This document shows positions 35,383 through 45,019 of a stretch of 64,000 nt of DNA, piece by piece (the first letter of the stretch is position 1; each line of letters opens with the position of its first letter). Both the position numbers and the translations under genes were made by a program. Source of the DNA: CAYTTA01 sp964440655 (GTDB lineage: Bacteria; Bacteroidota; Rhodothermia; Balneolales; Balneolaceae); the NCBI GenBank assembly GCA_964440655.1, contig CAYTTA010000004.1, positions 32,026 to 96,025 on the forward strand, in the 5' to 3' direction. The notes below the pieces were generated by a model. It was not told the origin of the DNA. It did not search any database and saw only the letters and a list, made by a program, of their open reading frames with translations.

Positions 35383-37281
35383 TTATGGTCCGGTGTCGGC
35401 TCCGGCCGGTCGGGAACGGCTCTTTCCTGAAACGTCTGTGGGATCTGTCGTTACGGCACGGGCCGCTTCATCCGCCGCGAAGGCTCCGGGTTCCCGGATC
35501 CGGTGAGCGCGGTTGGGCTCGGGCCGGTCGATCTGCTGCCGGATTCCGGAAGGCCAGATGATCTCGGCACGCTCGATCCGGGCATCTCTGCCGAGCCCGA
35601 AATGGAGCGGCCTCTGACTCTGGGAACTGAAGGCATCCCCTCCTGCAACGGTTTTCACCTGCACCTGTCCGCCCCTTTCCGGGGTGCTCCAGTAGAGCCG
35701 GAGAGCAGCCCCGATGGCACTTCGGTTGCTCCCGGTTCCCTCCAGGTGAAAAGAGATCCAGTCGTTCTCTTCCCGGGCATGGTTCCGGTAGATCCGGACC
35801 GGTCCGTTCTGGTTGGCCACGATCAGATCCAGAGAGCCATCCCCGTCCAGATCCCCGAAAGCCACCGCCCGGCTGTCCAGATTGAGCATTCCCCCCACCG
35901 CTGCGGCCACCTCTCGAAATCTTCCGGCACCGTCGTTGATCCAGATTTTGTTGTTTTGATACCCGGAGAAGGTGCGTCCGTTCATGGCCGGCCAGTTCAT
36001 CGCATCGATGATCACATTCCGGTGCCCGCCCACCACCTTGGCGTAATCGTACCAGTAATCGGTACCCGGTTCGTCCGATACATAGCCGTTGGCCACATAG
36101 AGATCCAGAAAGCCGTCATTGTTCAGATCGGCAAACTGACCGCCATACCCCCAGTCTCCGATCTCCACCCCCATGCCGGGAGCGAGGTTTCGGTAACGGA
36201 TGGTCCCCTCATCACTCCGTCGGGAAGGAACCCAGAGGTTGTTTCCCTGCATCAGCACCCCGGCTTCGGAGATATTGGTCACATAGATGGAGAACTCTCC
36301 CCGATTCATGATATCCCCGAAGGCAACGCTCATTCCGCTCTTGGGAATGAATCCGATTCCGCTTTCTTCGCTCACATTCCGGAATCTGCCTCCTTCATTG
36401 AGAAAGAACTCGTCCGCACCGTAGTCATTGGCGATGACCAAATCGGGATAGCCGTTCCCGGTAAGATCAGCCGCAGCGGCTGCAAGTGTCCATTTTCGGG
36501 TGGTCAGACCTGCCTGTTCGGTCACATCGGCGAACCTACCGTCCCCCCTGTTTTCCAGCAGCCAGTTCCGTCCTCCGTTGGTGGCATACTCATAGCTGTC
36601 GGGCATGATCCGGGTTGTGGTGAGATTCCACAGGTCCACATCCTCATGGTAATAGCCGCCGATGAAGAGATCGAGGAGTCCGTCACCATTGTAATCCAGC
36701 CAGACTGCCGTGTTGGCATTGACCCAGTCGGGAAGGCCGGCATTCTCCACGCGGGAGAATCCCTCTCCCCGCTCATTCCGCCAGAGCTCCGGACGCCCCC
36801 ATTTGTAGAGAAAAAGATCCTCGAACCCGTCGTTGTCGAAATCACCCCAGACCGCGCCCATGGAAACCCCGGTCCCTTCACGGTTCAGGTCCGCGATCCC
36901 CAGCTCCCCGGCCACATCACGAAACCCTCCCTCTCCCAGATTGAGATAAAGAGCGTTGTGCGAACCGGACCGGCTGTTGGTCAGATATAGATCGGGAAGG
37001 CCGTCGTTGTTGAAATCAACAATGGAGACCGAGGCCCCTACGGATGCAATCTGGGGAAGGATGTGGTCCAGCCGTGGGTCGAGCTGCGGCCGCTCGTGAA
37101 CGAATGTTACACCCCACTCCTCTGAAACCTCCTCCAGATAGAATCCATACCGCTCGATTGCCTGCTCCCGCAATTCGAAAATCTCGGGTGCACGGACCTT
37201 CTCCAGCCATCGGATCCCGGCAGGAGCCGATAGCAGCAGCAGGAAAAATAGTGTGACCCCTAACTGTTTGATCTGTAGCAT
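35383..37281 (-). CDS. CRTAC1-family protein (FG-GAP/VCBS repeats, ASPIC/UnbV domain)
   Basis: The 632-residue protein has an N-terminal hydrophobic signal or anchor (FFLLLLSAPAGIRW). At least six calcium-binding-like repeats of the type DFNNDGLPDLYL follow (also DFDNDGFEDLFL, DYNGDGLLDLFI, DLTGNGYPDLVI, DLNNDGFLDLYV, DLDGDGSLDLIV), which suggest a beta-propeller. The ASPIC/UnbV domain lies near residues 530-595 (GTGSNRSAIGAALRLYWS, HFGLGRDARIERAEIIWPSG). It is probably on the cell surface or in the periplasm. It lies between a longer CRTAC1 paralogue (22-base gap) and an RnfD-like gene. Its biochemical function is unknown. Confidence 0.88.
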   Translation of the reverse strand: MLQIKQLGVTLFFLLLLSAPAGIRWLEKVRAPEIFELREQAIERYGFYLEEVSEEWGVTFVHERPQLDPRLDHILPQIASVGASVSIVDFNNDGLPDLYLTNSRSGSHNALYLNLGEGGFRDVAGELGIADLNREGTGVSMGAVWGDFDNDGFEDLFLYKWGRPELWRNERGEGFSRVENAGLPDWVNANTAVWLDYNGDGLLDLFIGGYYHEDVDLWNLTTTRIMPDSYEYATNGGRNWLLENRGDGRFADVTEQAGLTTRKWTLAAAAADLTGNGYPDLVIANDYGADEFFLNEGGRFRNVSEESGIGFIPKSGMSVAFGDIMNRGEFSIYVTNISEAGVLMQGNNLWVPSRRSDEGTIRYRNLAPGMGVEIGDWGYGGQFADLNNDGFLDLYVANGYVSDEPGTDYWYDYAKVVGGHRNVIIDAMNWPAMNGRTFSGYQNNKIWINDGAGRFREVAAAVGGMLNLDSRAVAFGDLDGDGSLDLIVANQNGPVRIYRNHAREENDWISFHLEGTGSNRSAIGAALRLYWSTPERGGQVQVKTVAGGDAFSSQSQRPLHFGLGRDARIERAEIIWPSGIRQQIDRPEPNRAHRIREPGAFAADEAARAVTTDPTDVSGKSRSRPAGADTGP

Positions 37282-37303
37282 GGCCGGTCTGTTTTCGGAC
37301 CCT

Positions 37304-40300
37304 TCAATCCACTCTGGCGAGTCTTTCGAGGCTCCGGTCTGCCGGATCCCGATTCAGGACTTCAGGATCCGTTTCTCCACTCCCCCGCCCGACAGACAAA
37401 AGCTTTGCGGATCCAGGTTCTGCGGTCTCTTCGGCCAAACCCTGACTCTTCCGGTCGAACAGAAGAGTGTTGCGGAATGGACGGGGAGAGACATATCGTG
37501 TATGATAATATACCCAATCATCCCGAAACCTCTGAAAAACCGGGTCCTCAAAAAGTGACGTCCCCGAGGGATAATCGTAATCGGCCTGCCCGTGCCAGGG
37601 AAGCGGCTCCACGGTTGCCGAGGCCTGGGTGTTGATGTCGCCATCCTTGACCCAGCCGTCCGAGATGAAGATAAAGGTCCGCTTCCACCCCTCTTCCGGC
37701 GGCTCCGGTGCCTCATACTCCAGATGAAGCTCATCCCCTGCATTCATGATCACATAGCGGTCATCAATCCCGGCCAGAAGTTCATCCACCTCGCCGAACC
37801 GGGTGTGGAAACCGCGCAGGTCGAGCCATCGCGGGGTGGTCCCGGAGAGAGTGCTGTAGTCGGGCAGCATCGGCGATCGTTCATCCGGCCGGTACCACCT
37901 GGAAAAGCCTCTGTACCTCAATTCCTGCCGGACCGGCCGGAGCGGCCGCTCGACAAAGGAGGCGTCGGGGAGTTTCTTAGCCCATTCGATGGAGTCCCAA
38001 TAGATCTCCGACGTGGTGTAAAACCGGATCCGCCGGTCGGAAGGGTCAGGAAACACTCCTTCCAGGTCAAGCAGGATCGTTTTCAGCTTCCCGGCCGGAA
38101 CTCCATATTGGTCATGAAGCCTTTTCCAGCCTCCCCTTCCATCGGCCACCTCGATCCTCAGTCCGGAAGGGGGATCATGACTCCCCTGGCTCAGGGCAAG
38201 GTTGATGGAGCTGTCGGTTGGACGGAGCCAGCCGTAGGCCAGCAGCCAGAGAGGGGCATCCTCCGGAGCTTCACTGCCGATCTCAATTTCGATGAAGTGC
38301 TCCTCCACCAGCCCCTGCCATTGTGTTTTCCGGAAAGGAGCCAGAAAATCCCCGTCCCTCTTCTCTACATACCGGGTCACATCCCGTCCTGCGGTGTCGG
38401 TCACCCGGCTCACCGGCCGTGGCGTTCCCATGATCCGGGTCGAGAGATCGGGCGAGGGGAAAGCAAAACGCTCATCGACAAAAACTTCGGTTCCTTCCGG
38501 ATGATCGACCGCGATCAGGGAGGTGTGGTCAAAAAAGTGTGTCTCCCAGAGTTCAGCGGTGATTCTCAGGTCGTAGACACCGTTCACAGGCGCGAGCTTC
38601 TCTCCGGGAATCCTGACGCGGTCCAGAGTCTGGACCACCCCGGCGGTCTCCAGGGCATTGATCCGGAGGCCCAAAGGTGCACGCCAGAGTGCATCGGTGA
38701 TGAAATGAATCTGCTCGCCATCGTTGGTGAAGAGCCAGGGGCAGGATCCTTTCAGAATCTGCTCATTCTGGATGGTGGAGCCGACGCCCAGTTCGGCAAA
38801 TCCGGTCTGGGTCGATCCGTTCGGCCAGATGATGCGGACCAGATCTGCCTCCTCCTGCAGGCCGATCCCGAAATGGACGATGGGAGAGCCGATGGGCTGT
38901 TTCCGGTAGAGAAGCCCTGCACGGATCTCCATCTCCCCGCCGATCCCGAAAGAGTTGATCCTTCCGTCCCCTTCCGTGCCGGATGCCCGGGCACGCAGGG
39001 AGAGCCCCCGGTAGTCGGGATTTCCGCGGTTCATCAGCCCGAAGGGATTTCCATCGGGATCCACCCCGATCAGGTCGAGCCGCTCATCCCCGTCCAGATC
39101 GAAAACCGAACGAATCCCCCCCGGAAGGGAGATGGCGGCGTGATCGAAGCGGAAACGACTGCTACCCGGATGGAGCATGCTCCACTCCGGGGTGGCAAGC
39201 AGCAGATCGAATGCGCCGTTGTTGTCCAGGTCCTGTACAAAGAGGGAAACCGATCCCCGTCTGTACTCATCCGCATCCCGGCCGCTCTCACTCCCGCTCT
39301 CTCCCGGAGCCGGGGTGCGCTGGCCTGGAGTTTCCACCAGCCGCTCCTCCGGCCACGGCTCGCCGGGGGGGCGCGGCAGATAACGGACAATGGAAAGATC
39401 CTCGTGGACGGCCAGAACCTCATACTCACCGTCCCCATCCAGGTCGGCTACAGCCACCGTACGAATCCCTCTGATCCTGGGGAATGAGGCGATCCGTTCG
39501 AAGCGGAGGCCCCGCAGATTGCGAAAGTGAAGAAGCTCTCCCTCATCGGTCAGGAAGAGAGCATCGGTGGCTCCCTCACCGTCCAGATCCGCCCAGTGAA
39601 ACTCCACAACGGAGGGGGTGTCCGGAAAGGGAGTGATCGGCGTGAAGGTCCCGTCACCGTTGTTGCGCAGAACCTGAACATCCCTTCCGGCCGAGGCGAG
39701 CAGCAGGTCGAGATCTCCGTCCTGATCCAGATCGGCGGCCCACACCCCGCTCCAGGGGCGATTTCTGATCGATGCAGGGACTCCGGTATCGGAGGTCACA
39801 TCGGTGAACGTGCGGTCCGGGTTCTGCCGCCAGAGATGAAAACCGCCTTCCCACGCCATTGCCAGATCATTCAGAAAATCGTTGTTGTAATCGATCTCGG
39901 TCAGGGCGGACGAAGGGATCGGTTCCGGCCCTCCGGCTCTCCCTGAGCTGTCCGTGGATCCCAGCGGGAAAGGCAGCTGCGTTCCGGCATCGATGTAGAG
40001 CCGGGAGTCGTGAAGGGCAACCGGGATGGGAGGAAGCTCTTCCAGCAGGGTCACCGACTGCAGGAGGGCAACCGGTCCCTCAACGTCGGCAAGAAGATCT
40101 GCAGGGTCAAAGGCAATGCCTGTATCGGCTTCGGCTGCAATAAATTCAGGCTGTGGAAGAATAAGAAATCGAGTAACGGGATACCCCACCTCACCCGGGG
40201 GTGGGCGGAGATCCTCCACGCCTGCCTGAAATGAAGGGACCGGCTCAAGCATGTTCCGGAGAAAAGAGAGTTCCAGCCGGATCTCATTGAAATCCCCTCT

Positions 40301-41002
40301 CCCGGCAGCCTCCTCCAGCAGGGAAAGCTGCTCTTGTGCTTCCGGGCTCCAGGATCCGGAAAAGGTCGTCAATGTTTCGAGCCATCGACGGAATCCGGAC
40401 AGATCCTCCTCCTTGGCGGTTATACGGGCCAGTTCATAGAGAACCGGCTGATTCTCCGGATCGAGCCGGTGGAGACGGAGCAGCTGTTCGCGAATCTCTT
40501 CGGCATGTGCGGTGTCATCTTCCCGCTCCAGCTCGGTGGCCAGCGAGTAGAGAATCATTCTGTTATCCGGATCGGACTCCGCGGCGCGACGGAAATAATC
40601 GATCGCGGGTCCTGTGCGGCCCCACCGGCTCTGGAGAAGGCCTGCAAGATGAAGAAGATCGGGGTGATCGGGTGCCAGTCGGAGAGCCCGTGTGAAGTGC
40701 TCCTCCGCCTGTTCAAAGGCGCCCTGCCGCATTGCAAAGAGGCCGAGATTGGCCCAGGCGGCCGCTTCTTCGGGGAAGGCTTCGGCGACCTGATTCATTT
40801 TCTCAAAGGCGAAGAACGCCTCATCGGTCTGCGCGGCCGCCAGACTGATATAGAAATCGGAGACCGCCTGTCTGTATCTCTCCGAACCGGGATCCACCTC
40901 CCCGCTCCGGGAACATCCTGCCGGAATCAACAGAATGAAAAGAAAAAAGATCAGCAACGGCGGGGTGCCGGCAGGGGGTACAGATAGAAAACGGTTGGTC
41001 AT
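37304..41002 (-). CDS. Large TPR/FG-GAP/ASPIC-UnbV lipoprotein
   Basis: With ATG at 41002 the protein has 1232 residues and a lipoprotein signal (LIFFLFILLIPAGC). About residues 60-230 carry TPR-like repeats (AWANLGLFAMRQGAFEQAEEHFTRAL). The middle section (about 350-680) has FG-GAP repeats such as DLDQDGDLDLLL and DLDGDGEYEVLAV, followed by an ASPIC/UnbV-like domain (about 690-770). A C-terminal half of about 450 residues begins with LFTNDGEQIHFITDALWRAP and may be a beta-sandwich assembly. The start 42 codons upstream would lie within eboF and is rejected. It follows eboF by 31 bases, so it may be co-transcribed with the ebo genes. Confidence 0.85.
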   Translation of the reverse strand: MTNRFLSVPPAGTPPLLIFFLFILLIPAGCSRSGEVDPGSERYRQAVSDFYISLAAAQTDEAFFAFEKMNQVAEAFPEEAAAWANLGLFAMRQGAFEQAEEHFTRALRLAPDHPDLLHLAGLLQSRWGRTGPAIDYFRRAAESDPDNRMILYSLATELEREDDTAHAEEIREQLLRLHRLDPENQPVLYELARITAKEEDLSGFRRWLETLTTFSGSWSPEAQEQLSLLEEAAGRGDFNEIRLELSFLRNMLEPVPSFQAGVEDLRPPPGEVGYPVTRFLILPQPEFIAAEADTGIAFDPADLLADVEGPVALLQSVTLLEELPPIPVALHDSRLYIDAGTQLPFPLGSTDSSGRAGGPEPIPSSALTEIDYNNDFLNDLAMAWEGGFHLWRQNPDRTFTDVTSDTGVPASIRNRPWSGVWAADLDQDGDLDLLLASAGRDVQVLRNNGDGTFTPITPFPDTPSVVEFHWADLDGEGATDALFLTDEGELLHFRNLRGLRFERIASFPRIRGIRTVAVADLDGDGEYEVLAVHEDLSIVRYLPRPPGEPWPEERLVETPGQRTPAPGESGSESGRDADEYRRGSVSLFVQDLDNNGAFDLLLATPEWSMLHPGSSRFRFDHAAISLPGGIRSVFDLDGDERLDLIGVDPDGNPFGLMNRGNPDYRGLSLRARASGTEGDGRINSFGIGGEMEIRAGLLYRKQPIGSPIVHFGIGLQEEADLVRIIWPNGSTQTGFAELGVGSTIQNEQILKGSCPWLFTNDGEQIHFITDALWRAPLGLRINALETAGVVQTLDRVRIPGEKLAPVNGVYDLRITAELWETHFFDHTSLIAVDHPEGTEVFVDERFAFPSPDLSTRIMGTPRPVSRVTDTAGRDVTRYVEKRDGDFLAPFRKTQWQGLVEEHFIEIEIGSEAPEDAPLWLLAYGWLRPTDSSINLALSQGSHDPPSGLRIEVADGRGGWKRLHDQYGVPAGKLKTILLDLEGVFPDPSDRRIRFYTTSEIYWDSIEWAKKLPDASFVERPLRPVRQELRYRGFSRWYRPDERSPMLPDYSTLSGTTPRWLDLRGFHTRFGEVDELLAGIDDRYVIMNAGDELHLEYEAPEPPEEGWKRTFIFISDGWVKDGDINTQASATVEPLPWHGQADYDYPSGTSLFEDPVFQRFRDDWVYYHTRYVSPRPFRNTLLFDRKSQGLAEETAEPGSAKLLSVGRGSGETDPEVLNRDPADRSLERLARVD

Positions 41003-41033
41003 TCGCTCGCTTCGCTCACGTGGTTGCGGACTG

Positions 41034-42410
41034 TCAGGATGTGACGTGGTTATAGATAATATCGTAGATCCCGGTCGGATCCACCACCGGAATGTCCGGC
41101 AGGAATTCGGGATTCCCGGTGGCAACAAGGGGACCGGCTCCCTCTGCGATATCCGCTCTCCCGTGGGAACCCTTCACGCCGGATCCCTCGATCGGAACGA
41201 GATCCATCCGGTAACGGAACCCGAGCTTTTTCCCCAAAACCTTCCGGGCGACTTTGAGCCGCGGGAAGCGGATCGACGGATTGAGGAGGAGTTCGGCCGG
41301 ATCGTACCCCGGTTTGGTGTGAATATCCACGGTCGGGGCGAAGTCGGGAGCTTTGGAGTCCGACAGCCAGTAGTAGTAGGTGAACCAGGCATCCGGTTCG
41401 GCAATGGCGACAAGCTCTCCGGCACGCGGGTGGTCCAGGTGGTGGTGCCTTTTTCCCTCCTGGTCGAGGACCTTCTCCACACCGGGGACCTTCTCGATCA
41501 GCTCTTTTACAGGTCCGATCTGCTCATTGTCCCGGATGTAGATGTGTGCGATCTGATGGTCTGCAACCGCAAAGGCGCTGCTTGATCCGGGAATGAGGAC
41601 CTCCCCTCCCACCTCCTCCCGGACGGTAATGTAGCCGTGTTTCCGGAGTACTCTGTTCAGGGAGACCGGCCGGCGGACCGGGGCGATGCCATATTCGGAG
41701 AGGAGGATGATCCGGTGTCCAAGCTCCTCATAGAAGCGGATAAGATCCCCACAGACAGCGTCCACCTGGCGAAGGTCTCTCGTGATGCCGGGATCTTCCG
41801 GCCCGATCCTCTGCAGGTTGTAATCCAGATGCGGAATGTAGATCAGCGTCAGAGTGGGATCGAACTCGCGGGTAACCCGCCGGGCTGCCTGTGCGATCCA
41901 TTCACTCGATCGGATGGAGGTGAATGGCCCCCAGAAATCAAAAAGCGGAAAGGTGCCCAGCTCCTTTTGCAGTTCGTCGCGCAGCGAGGCAGGCTGGGTG
42001 AGGATATCGGGGATCTTGACACCGTCCGCCCGGTAGATCGGCCGCGGGGTGATGAGATAATCCACGGTGGAGTTCATGTTGTACCACCAGAAAAGGTTGG
42101 CGCAGGTGAAGCCGGGATCGGCCTCTTTAAGCACCTCCCAGATCTTGGGTGCCTGGATGAGGCGATTGGACTGCCGCCAGAATTTTATCTCATCCATCTC
42201 GCGGAAGTACCACCCGTTTCCGACAATTCCATGGACATCGGGCATCATACCGGTAAGATAGGTCGCCTGTACCGAGCAGGTGACGGCGGGAAGCATGGGC
42301 CGGACCGGACGCATTGCCCCGTTCTTTACCCACTTCTCCAGAAAGGGGGTGTTGCGTCCGATCAGATCGGGGGTCAGGCCGACCACATTGAGTACGACTG
42401 TTCTCTTCAT
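41034..42410 (-). CDS. eboF: EboF-like type I phosphodiesterase/alkaline phosphatase-fold protein
   Basis: The 458-residue protein has the alkaline phosphatase-like fold: RTVVLNVVGLTPDLIGRNTPFLEKWVKNGAMRPVRPMLPAVTCSVQATYLTGMMPDVHGIVGNGWY, where Thr in PAVTCSVQ is the likely nucleophile, and later IPHLDYN, LLSEYG and DHQ..AHIY metal-ligand segments. In ebo/edb clusters this member is often called nucleotide pyrophosphatase family. It is third in an eboD-eboE-eboF run and overlaps eboE by four bases. It acts on an unknown metabolite. No signal peptide is visible. Confidence 0.85.
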   Translation of the reverse strand: MKRTVVLNVVGLTPDLIGRNTPFLEKWVKNGAMRPVRPMLPAVTCSVQATYLTGMMPDVHGIVGNGWYFREMDEIKFWRQSNRLIQAPKIWEVLKEADPGFTCANLFWWYNMNSTVDYLITPRPIYRADGVKIPDILTQPASLRDELQKELGTFPLFDFWGPFTSIRSSEWIAQAARRVTREFDPTLTLIYIPHLDYNLQRIGPEDPGITRDLRQVDAVCGDLIRFYEELGHRIILLSEYGIAPVRRPVSLNRVLRKHGYITVREEVGGEVLIPGSSSAFAVADHQIAHIYIRDNEQIGPVKELIEKVPGVEKVLDQEGKRHHHLDHPRAGELVAIAEPDAWFTYYYWLSDSKAPDFAPTVDIHTKPGYDPAELLLNPSIRFPRLKVARKVLGKKLGFRYRMDLVPIEGSGVKGSHGRADIAEGAGPLVATGNPEFLPDIPVVDPTGIYDIIYNHVTS

Positions 42411-43732
42411 CGCTTCTCCCGAAGTCTGTCCAGATTATAGATAATCTGCCCGCATGCCCAGCGAAGCTCCCGTTCCAGCGAAGAGAGCAGGTTGGGGCCA
42501 TGCTCCCCGGAGTTTGCCTGTCCCTCTTGTCCGGCCCGTTGTACACCCGTCTCTTCCCTTCCGTTTGCCGCCGGACCGGGAAGAACCTCCCAGGTATAGG
42601 TCTCCACCTCGTAGTGGCTGCAGCCGCTCTGCTCCAGCAGGACCGGCAAACCCTTTTCGATCTGGTCACGGGTTGTTTCCAGCTCTCCGAACCGGTCCCG
42701 ATAGACCGGCAGGTGAAAATGGACCCGCCACTCCTCCGGACGGGCCCTGCCCTCACCCTCTTCTCCGAGCCGGGAGAGGGCCTCGGGCAGATCACGGTAC
42801 CGGCAAAGAGTGCCGTTACTGCGCCTCTCCACAACCTGGTGCAGGTAGACTGGTTCATCAAACCGGGAGATGTTTTCCGAAAATCTTTCTGCCGCAATAG
42901 ATTTCGACTTCGCTTTCAGAGCGGCGCTTATCTGGACCTTGCCGATCCCGATCCCCTCACGAAGTATCCGCCCGATCGCCTCTTCGGGCTCTTCATACCC
43001 CACCGCCAGATGGCAGGTGTCGTAGCAGATCCTCACATGCCTCCGCAGGATGGCTTCCGCTGCCGCAGGTGAAACTCCCTTCTCGCGGCTCATAAACATG
43101 CTTCCGACAGGGAAAAGCTTCTCCGTGAAAAAAACGACCGTCTCCCTGCTCTGCTCCAGTATGCAATCCGGTTCGGGTTCGATATCCAGATGTAGTTCCC
43201 TTCCCGATCTCTGTTCGACAAGGTGCATCTGCCAGGCCACTTCCGCAAGCCGGTGGCAGCACTCCCGGTAGTACGCTTCCGGAACAGGCCGGGGAATCTT
43301 TCCATACTTGTAGCCGAGCGGGGAGGTGGAGATCCCACCGTCCACCCCCTCCGGAAGGAGCTCTTCCAGGATCCGTGTCAGATTCAGGGTGTACTCGAGC
43401 CTCTGATCGGTGCTCCAGTCCGGTTCATAGACCTGCTCCTTCACCCTGCCGCGATGGAATTGACCGTAGGGAAATCCATTGATCGTGAAAAGGTAGAGTC
43501 CGTTCTCCTTCATCCAGTCGGAAAACTTCTCCAGACGCCCTTCCTTCAACAGGTCCCGGGCCGCCCGGTCCGAAATCCGGACACCCAGCCCGAAAGGTGC
43601 ATCGGGAGCCAGCCTCTCCCTGAGCGGAGGGATCCAGGTTTTCAGTTCCCCAAAATGTTCGTCCCACTCCTCGCCAGGATGAACGTTGCTGCAATAGGTC
43701 AGATGGAGTGCCGGATTTCCTTCAAGTTTCAT
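42407..43732 (-). CDS. eboE: Metabolite traffic protein EboE
   Basis: The 441-residue protein matches the EboE family: LHLTYCSNVHPGEEWDEHFGELK, FGLGVRISDRAARDLL, YLFTINGFPYGQFHRGRVKEQVYEPDW and GVDGGISTSPLGYKYG. The fold is a sugar-phosphate isomerase/AP-endonuclease-type TIM barrel. In cyanobacteria the ebo operon is required for placing the scytonemin precursor in the periplasm, and the related edb cluster in Pseudomonas affects nematode repellence; the exact reaction of EboE is unknown. It overlaps eboD and eboF by four bases each, showing a tightly coupled operon. Confidence 0.93.
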   Translation of the reverse strand: MKLEGNPALHLTYCSNVHPGEEWDEHFGELKTWIPPLRERLAPDAPFGLGVRISDRAARDLLKEGRLEKFSDWMKENGLYLFTINGFPYGQFHRGRVKEQVYEPDWSTDQRLEYTLNLTRILEELLPEGVDGGISTSPLGYKYGKIPRPVPEAYYRECCHRLAEVAWQMHLVEQRSGRELHLDIEPEPDCILEQSRETVVFFTEKLFPVGSMFMSREKGVSPAAAEAILRRHVRICYDTCHLAVGYEEPEEAIGRILREGIGIGKVQISAALKAKSKSIAAERFSENISRFDEPVYLHQVVERRSNGTLCRYRDLPEALSRLGEEGEGRARPEEWRVHFHLPVYRDRFGELETTRDQIEKGLPVLLEQSGCSHYEVETYTWEVLPGPAANGREETGVQRAGQEGQANSGEHGPNLLSSLERELRWACGQIIYNLDRLREKR

Positions 43733-44901
43733 GAGTTGAACTGTTTAAGCTCTTCGCATGCAGCCAGATAGATCTCTTCATCCACCTGGTTCACCTCCAG
43801 GCCGGTTCCGATTGCCTGAAGGAGCATGATGGTGAGCTCACCACCCAGATGTTCACGGAACTCCTCCAGTCCTTCCAGTAGCGGCGCCTTTCCGTTTCGA
43901 TTGCCGCATCCCTCCATCCCGGGGTGATGAAGCCGGAATCCCAGGCTTGCGAGCAGACGGAGGATCCTCCTCTTGCTCTCTTCCGGCAGCAGACCGGCGA
44001 GAGCGGAGTAGGTCACATCCAGAGCGATTCCGATCGCCACCGCCTCTCCGTGACGAAGATCGTATCCGCTGAGCTGCTCCAGTTTGTGGGCCGCCCAGTG
44101 CCCGAAATCGAGCGGACGGGAGGAACCGGACTCAAACGGATCCCCCGAACCGGAGATATGTTCCAGATGAAGTTCGGCGCAGCGGTAGATCAGCTCCTCC
44201 ATCGCTTCCATTCTTCGCTCTCCCAGTGCCTCCCTCAGCTCCTCAATCCGGTTGAAAAAACCTGCATCACGGATCAGAGCGACTTTTACTGCTTCGGAAA
44301 TCCCCGAGATCCAGTCCCGCTCTTCCAGCGTGGTCAGGAACGAAGAGTCGTTCAACACGGCATGGGGAGGTACAAACGTTCCGAGAAAATTTTTTTTCCC
44401 ATAGGCGTTGATTCCGTTCTTCACCCCGATCGATGCATCGTTCTGTGCCAGAACCGTCGTAGGGATGCGGATCAGCCGGATGCCGCGATGTGCGATCGCC
44501 GCGGCGAATCCCACGGTATCGATCAGGGATCCTCCCCCGACCGCCGCCACAAAGGAGTGCCGGTCCATCCGGTTTCGCTCAATGGCATCGAGTATCCGCC
44601 TAAGCTGTTCCGGATCGTTTTTGGACTGCTCCCCGCCCGGAACAAGAAGCGGAGGATCCACCAGTTCGAAGAGCGGTTCCCCCCTCCGCTCCCACTCTTC
44701 ACCATAGTTCCGGATCTTCCGGAACAGGTCCGGATGATGCCGGGCCATTCCCTCATCCAGGACCACCAGCAGGCGCGGCAGCGCCCGGCCGGATCGGCGG
44801 AACGAACCGGCAAGTACCGGATTGGCAGGATTGAAAAGATCCCTTGTAAAATGAACCGGATAGTGAAAGGAGACGGCAATGTTCTGCTGGATGATCTTCA
44901 T
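43729..44901 (-). CDS. eboD: EboD-like 3-dehydroquinate synthase family cyclase
   Basis: ATG at 44901 gives 390 residues beginning QQNIAVSFHYPVHFTRDLF. The protein belongs to the dehydroquinate synthase/sedoheptulose-7-phosphate cyclase superfamily: AAVGGGSLIDTVGFAAAIAHRGIRLIRIPTTVLAQNDASIGVKNGINAYGKKNFLG binds NAD and substrate, and the zinc ligands lie in ISEAVKVAL, FGHWAAHKLE and RHGEAVAIG. In ebo clusters this gene supplies a cyclised sugar-type product of unknown identity. Divergent from dgoK (gap 118 bases). The extension upstream of ATG 44901 would overlap that promoter region and is rejected. Confidence 0.9.
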   Translation of the reverse strand: MKIIQQNIAVSFHYPVHFTRDLFNPANPVLAGSFRRSGRALPRLLVVLDEGMARHHPDLFRKIRNYGEEWERRGEPLFELVDPPLLVPGGEQSKNDPEQLRRILDAIERNRMDRHSFVAAVGGGSLIDTVGFAAAIAHRGIRLIRIPTTVLAQNDASIGVKNGINAYGKKNFLGTFVPPHAVLNDSSFLTTLEERDWISGISEAVKVALIRDAGFFNRIEELREALGERRMEAMEELIYRCAELHLEHISGSGDPFESGSSRPLDFGHWAAHKLEQLSGYDLRHGEAVAIGIALDVTYSALAGLLPEESKRRILRLLASLGFRLHHPGMEGCGNRNGKAPLLEGLEEFREHLGGELTIMLLQAIGTGLEVNQVDEEIYLAACEELKQFNS

Positions 44902-45019
44902 GCTGATGTCAGACAGAATAGACAGTTCGCGATAAATCAACGGAAGATGACCGGCCAAACTCCTATTTTTGCCTCTTTCAACGGTCACTCTTCACCCCAC
45001 TCCTGAAATCGCCAACCCT

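Noticed and set aside
35503..39487. Two long plus-strand frames (495 and 631 codons) opposite the CRTAC1 genes
   Set aside because: Antisense shadows; the minus-strand proteins have repeated calcium-type motifs.
44964..44971. TATTTTTG as a Bacteroidota-type minus-7 element before dgoK
   Set aside because: It fits TAnnTTTG, but no TTG element lies at the right distance upstream, and use of this promoter type in the lineage is uncertain.
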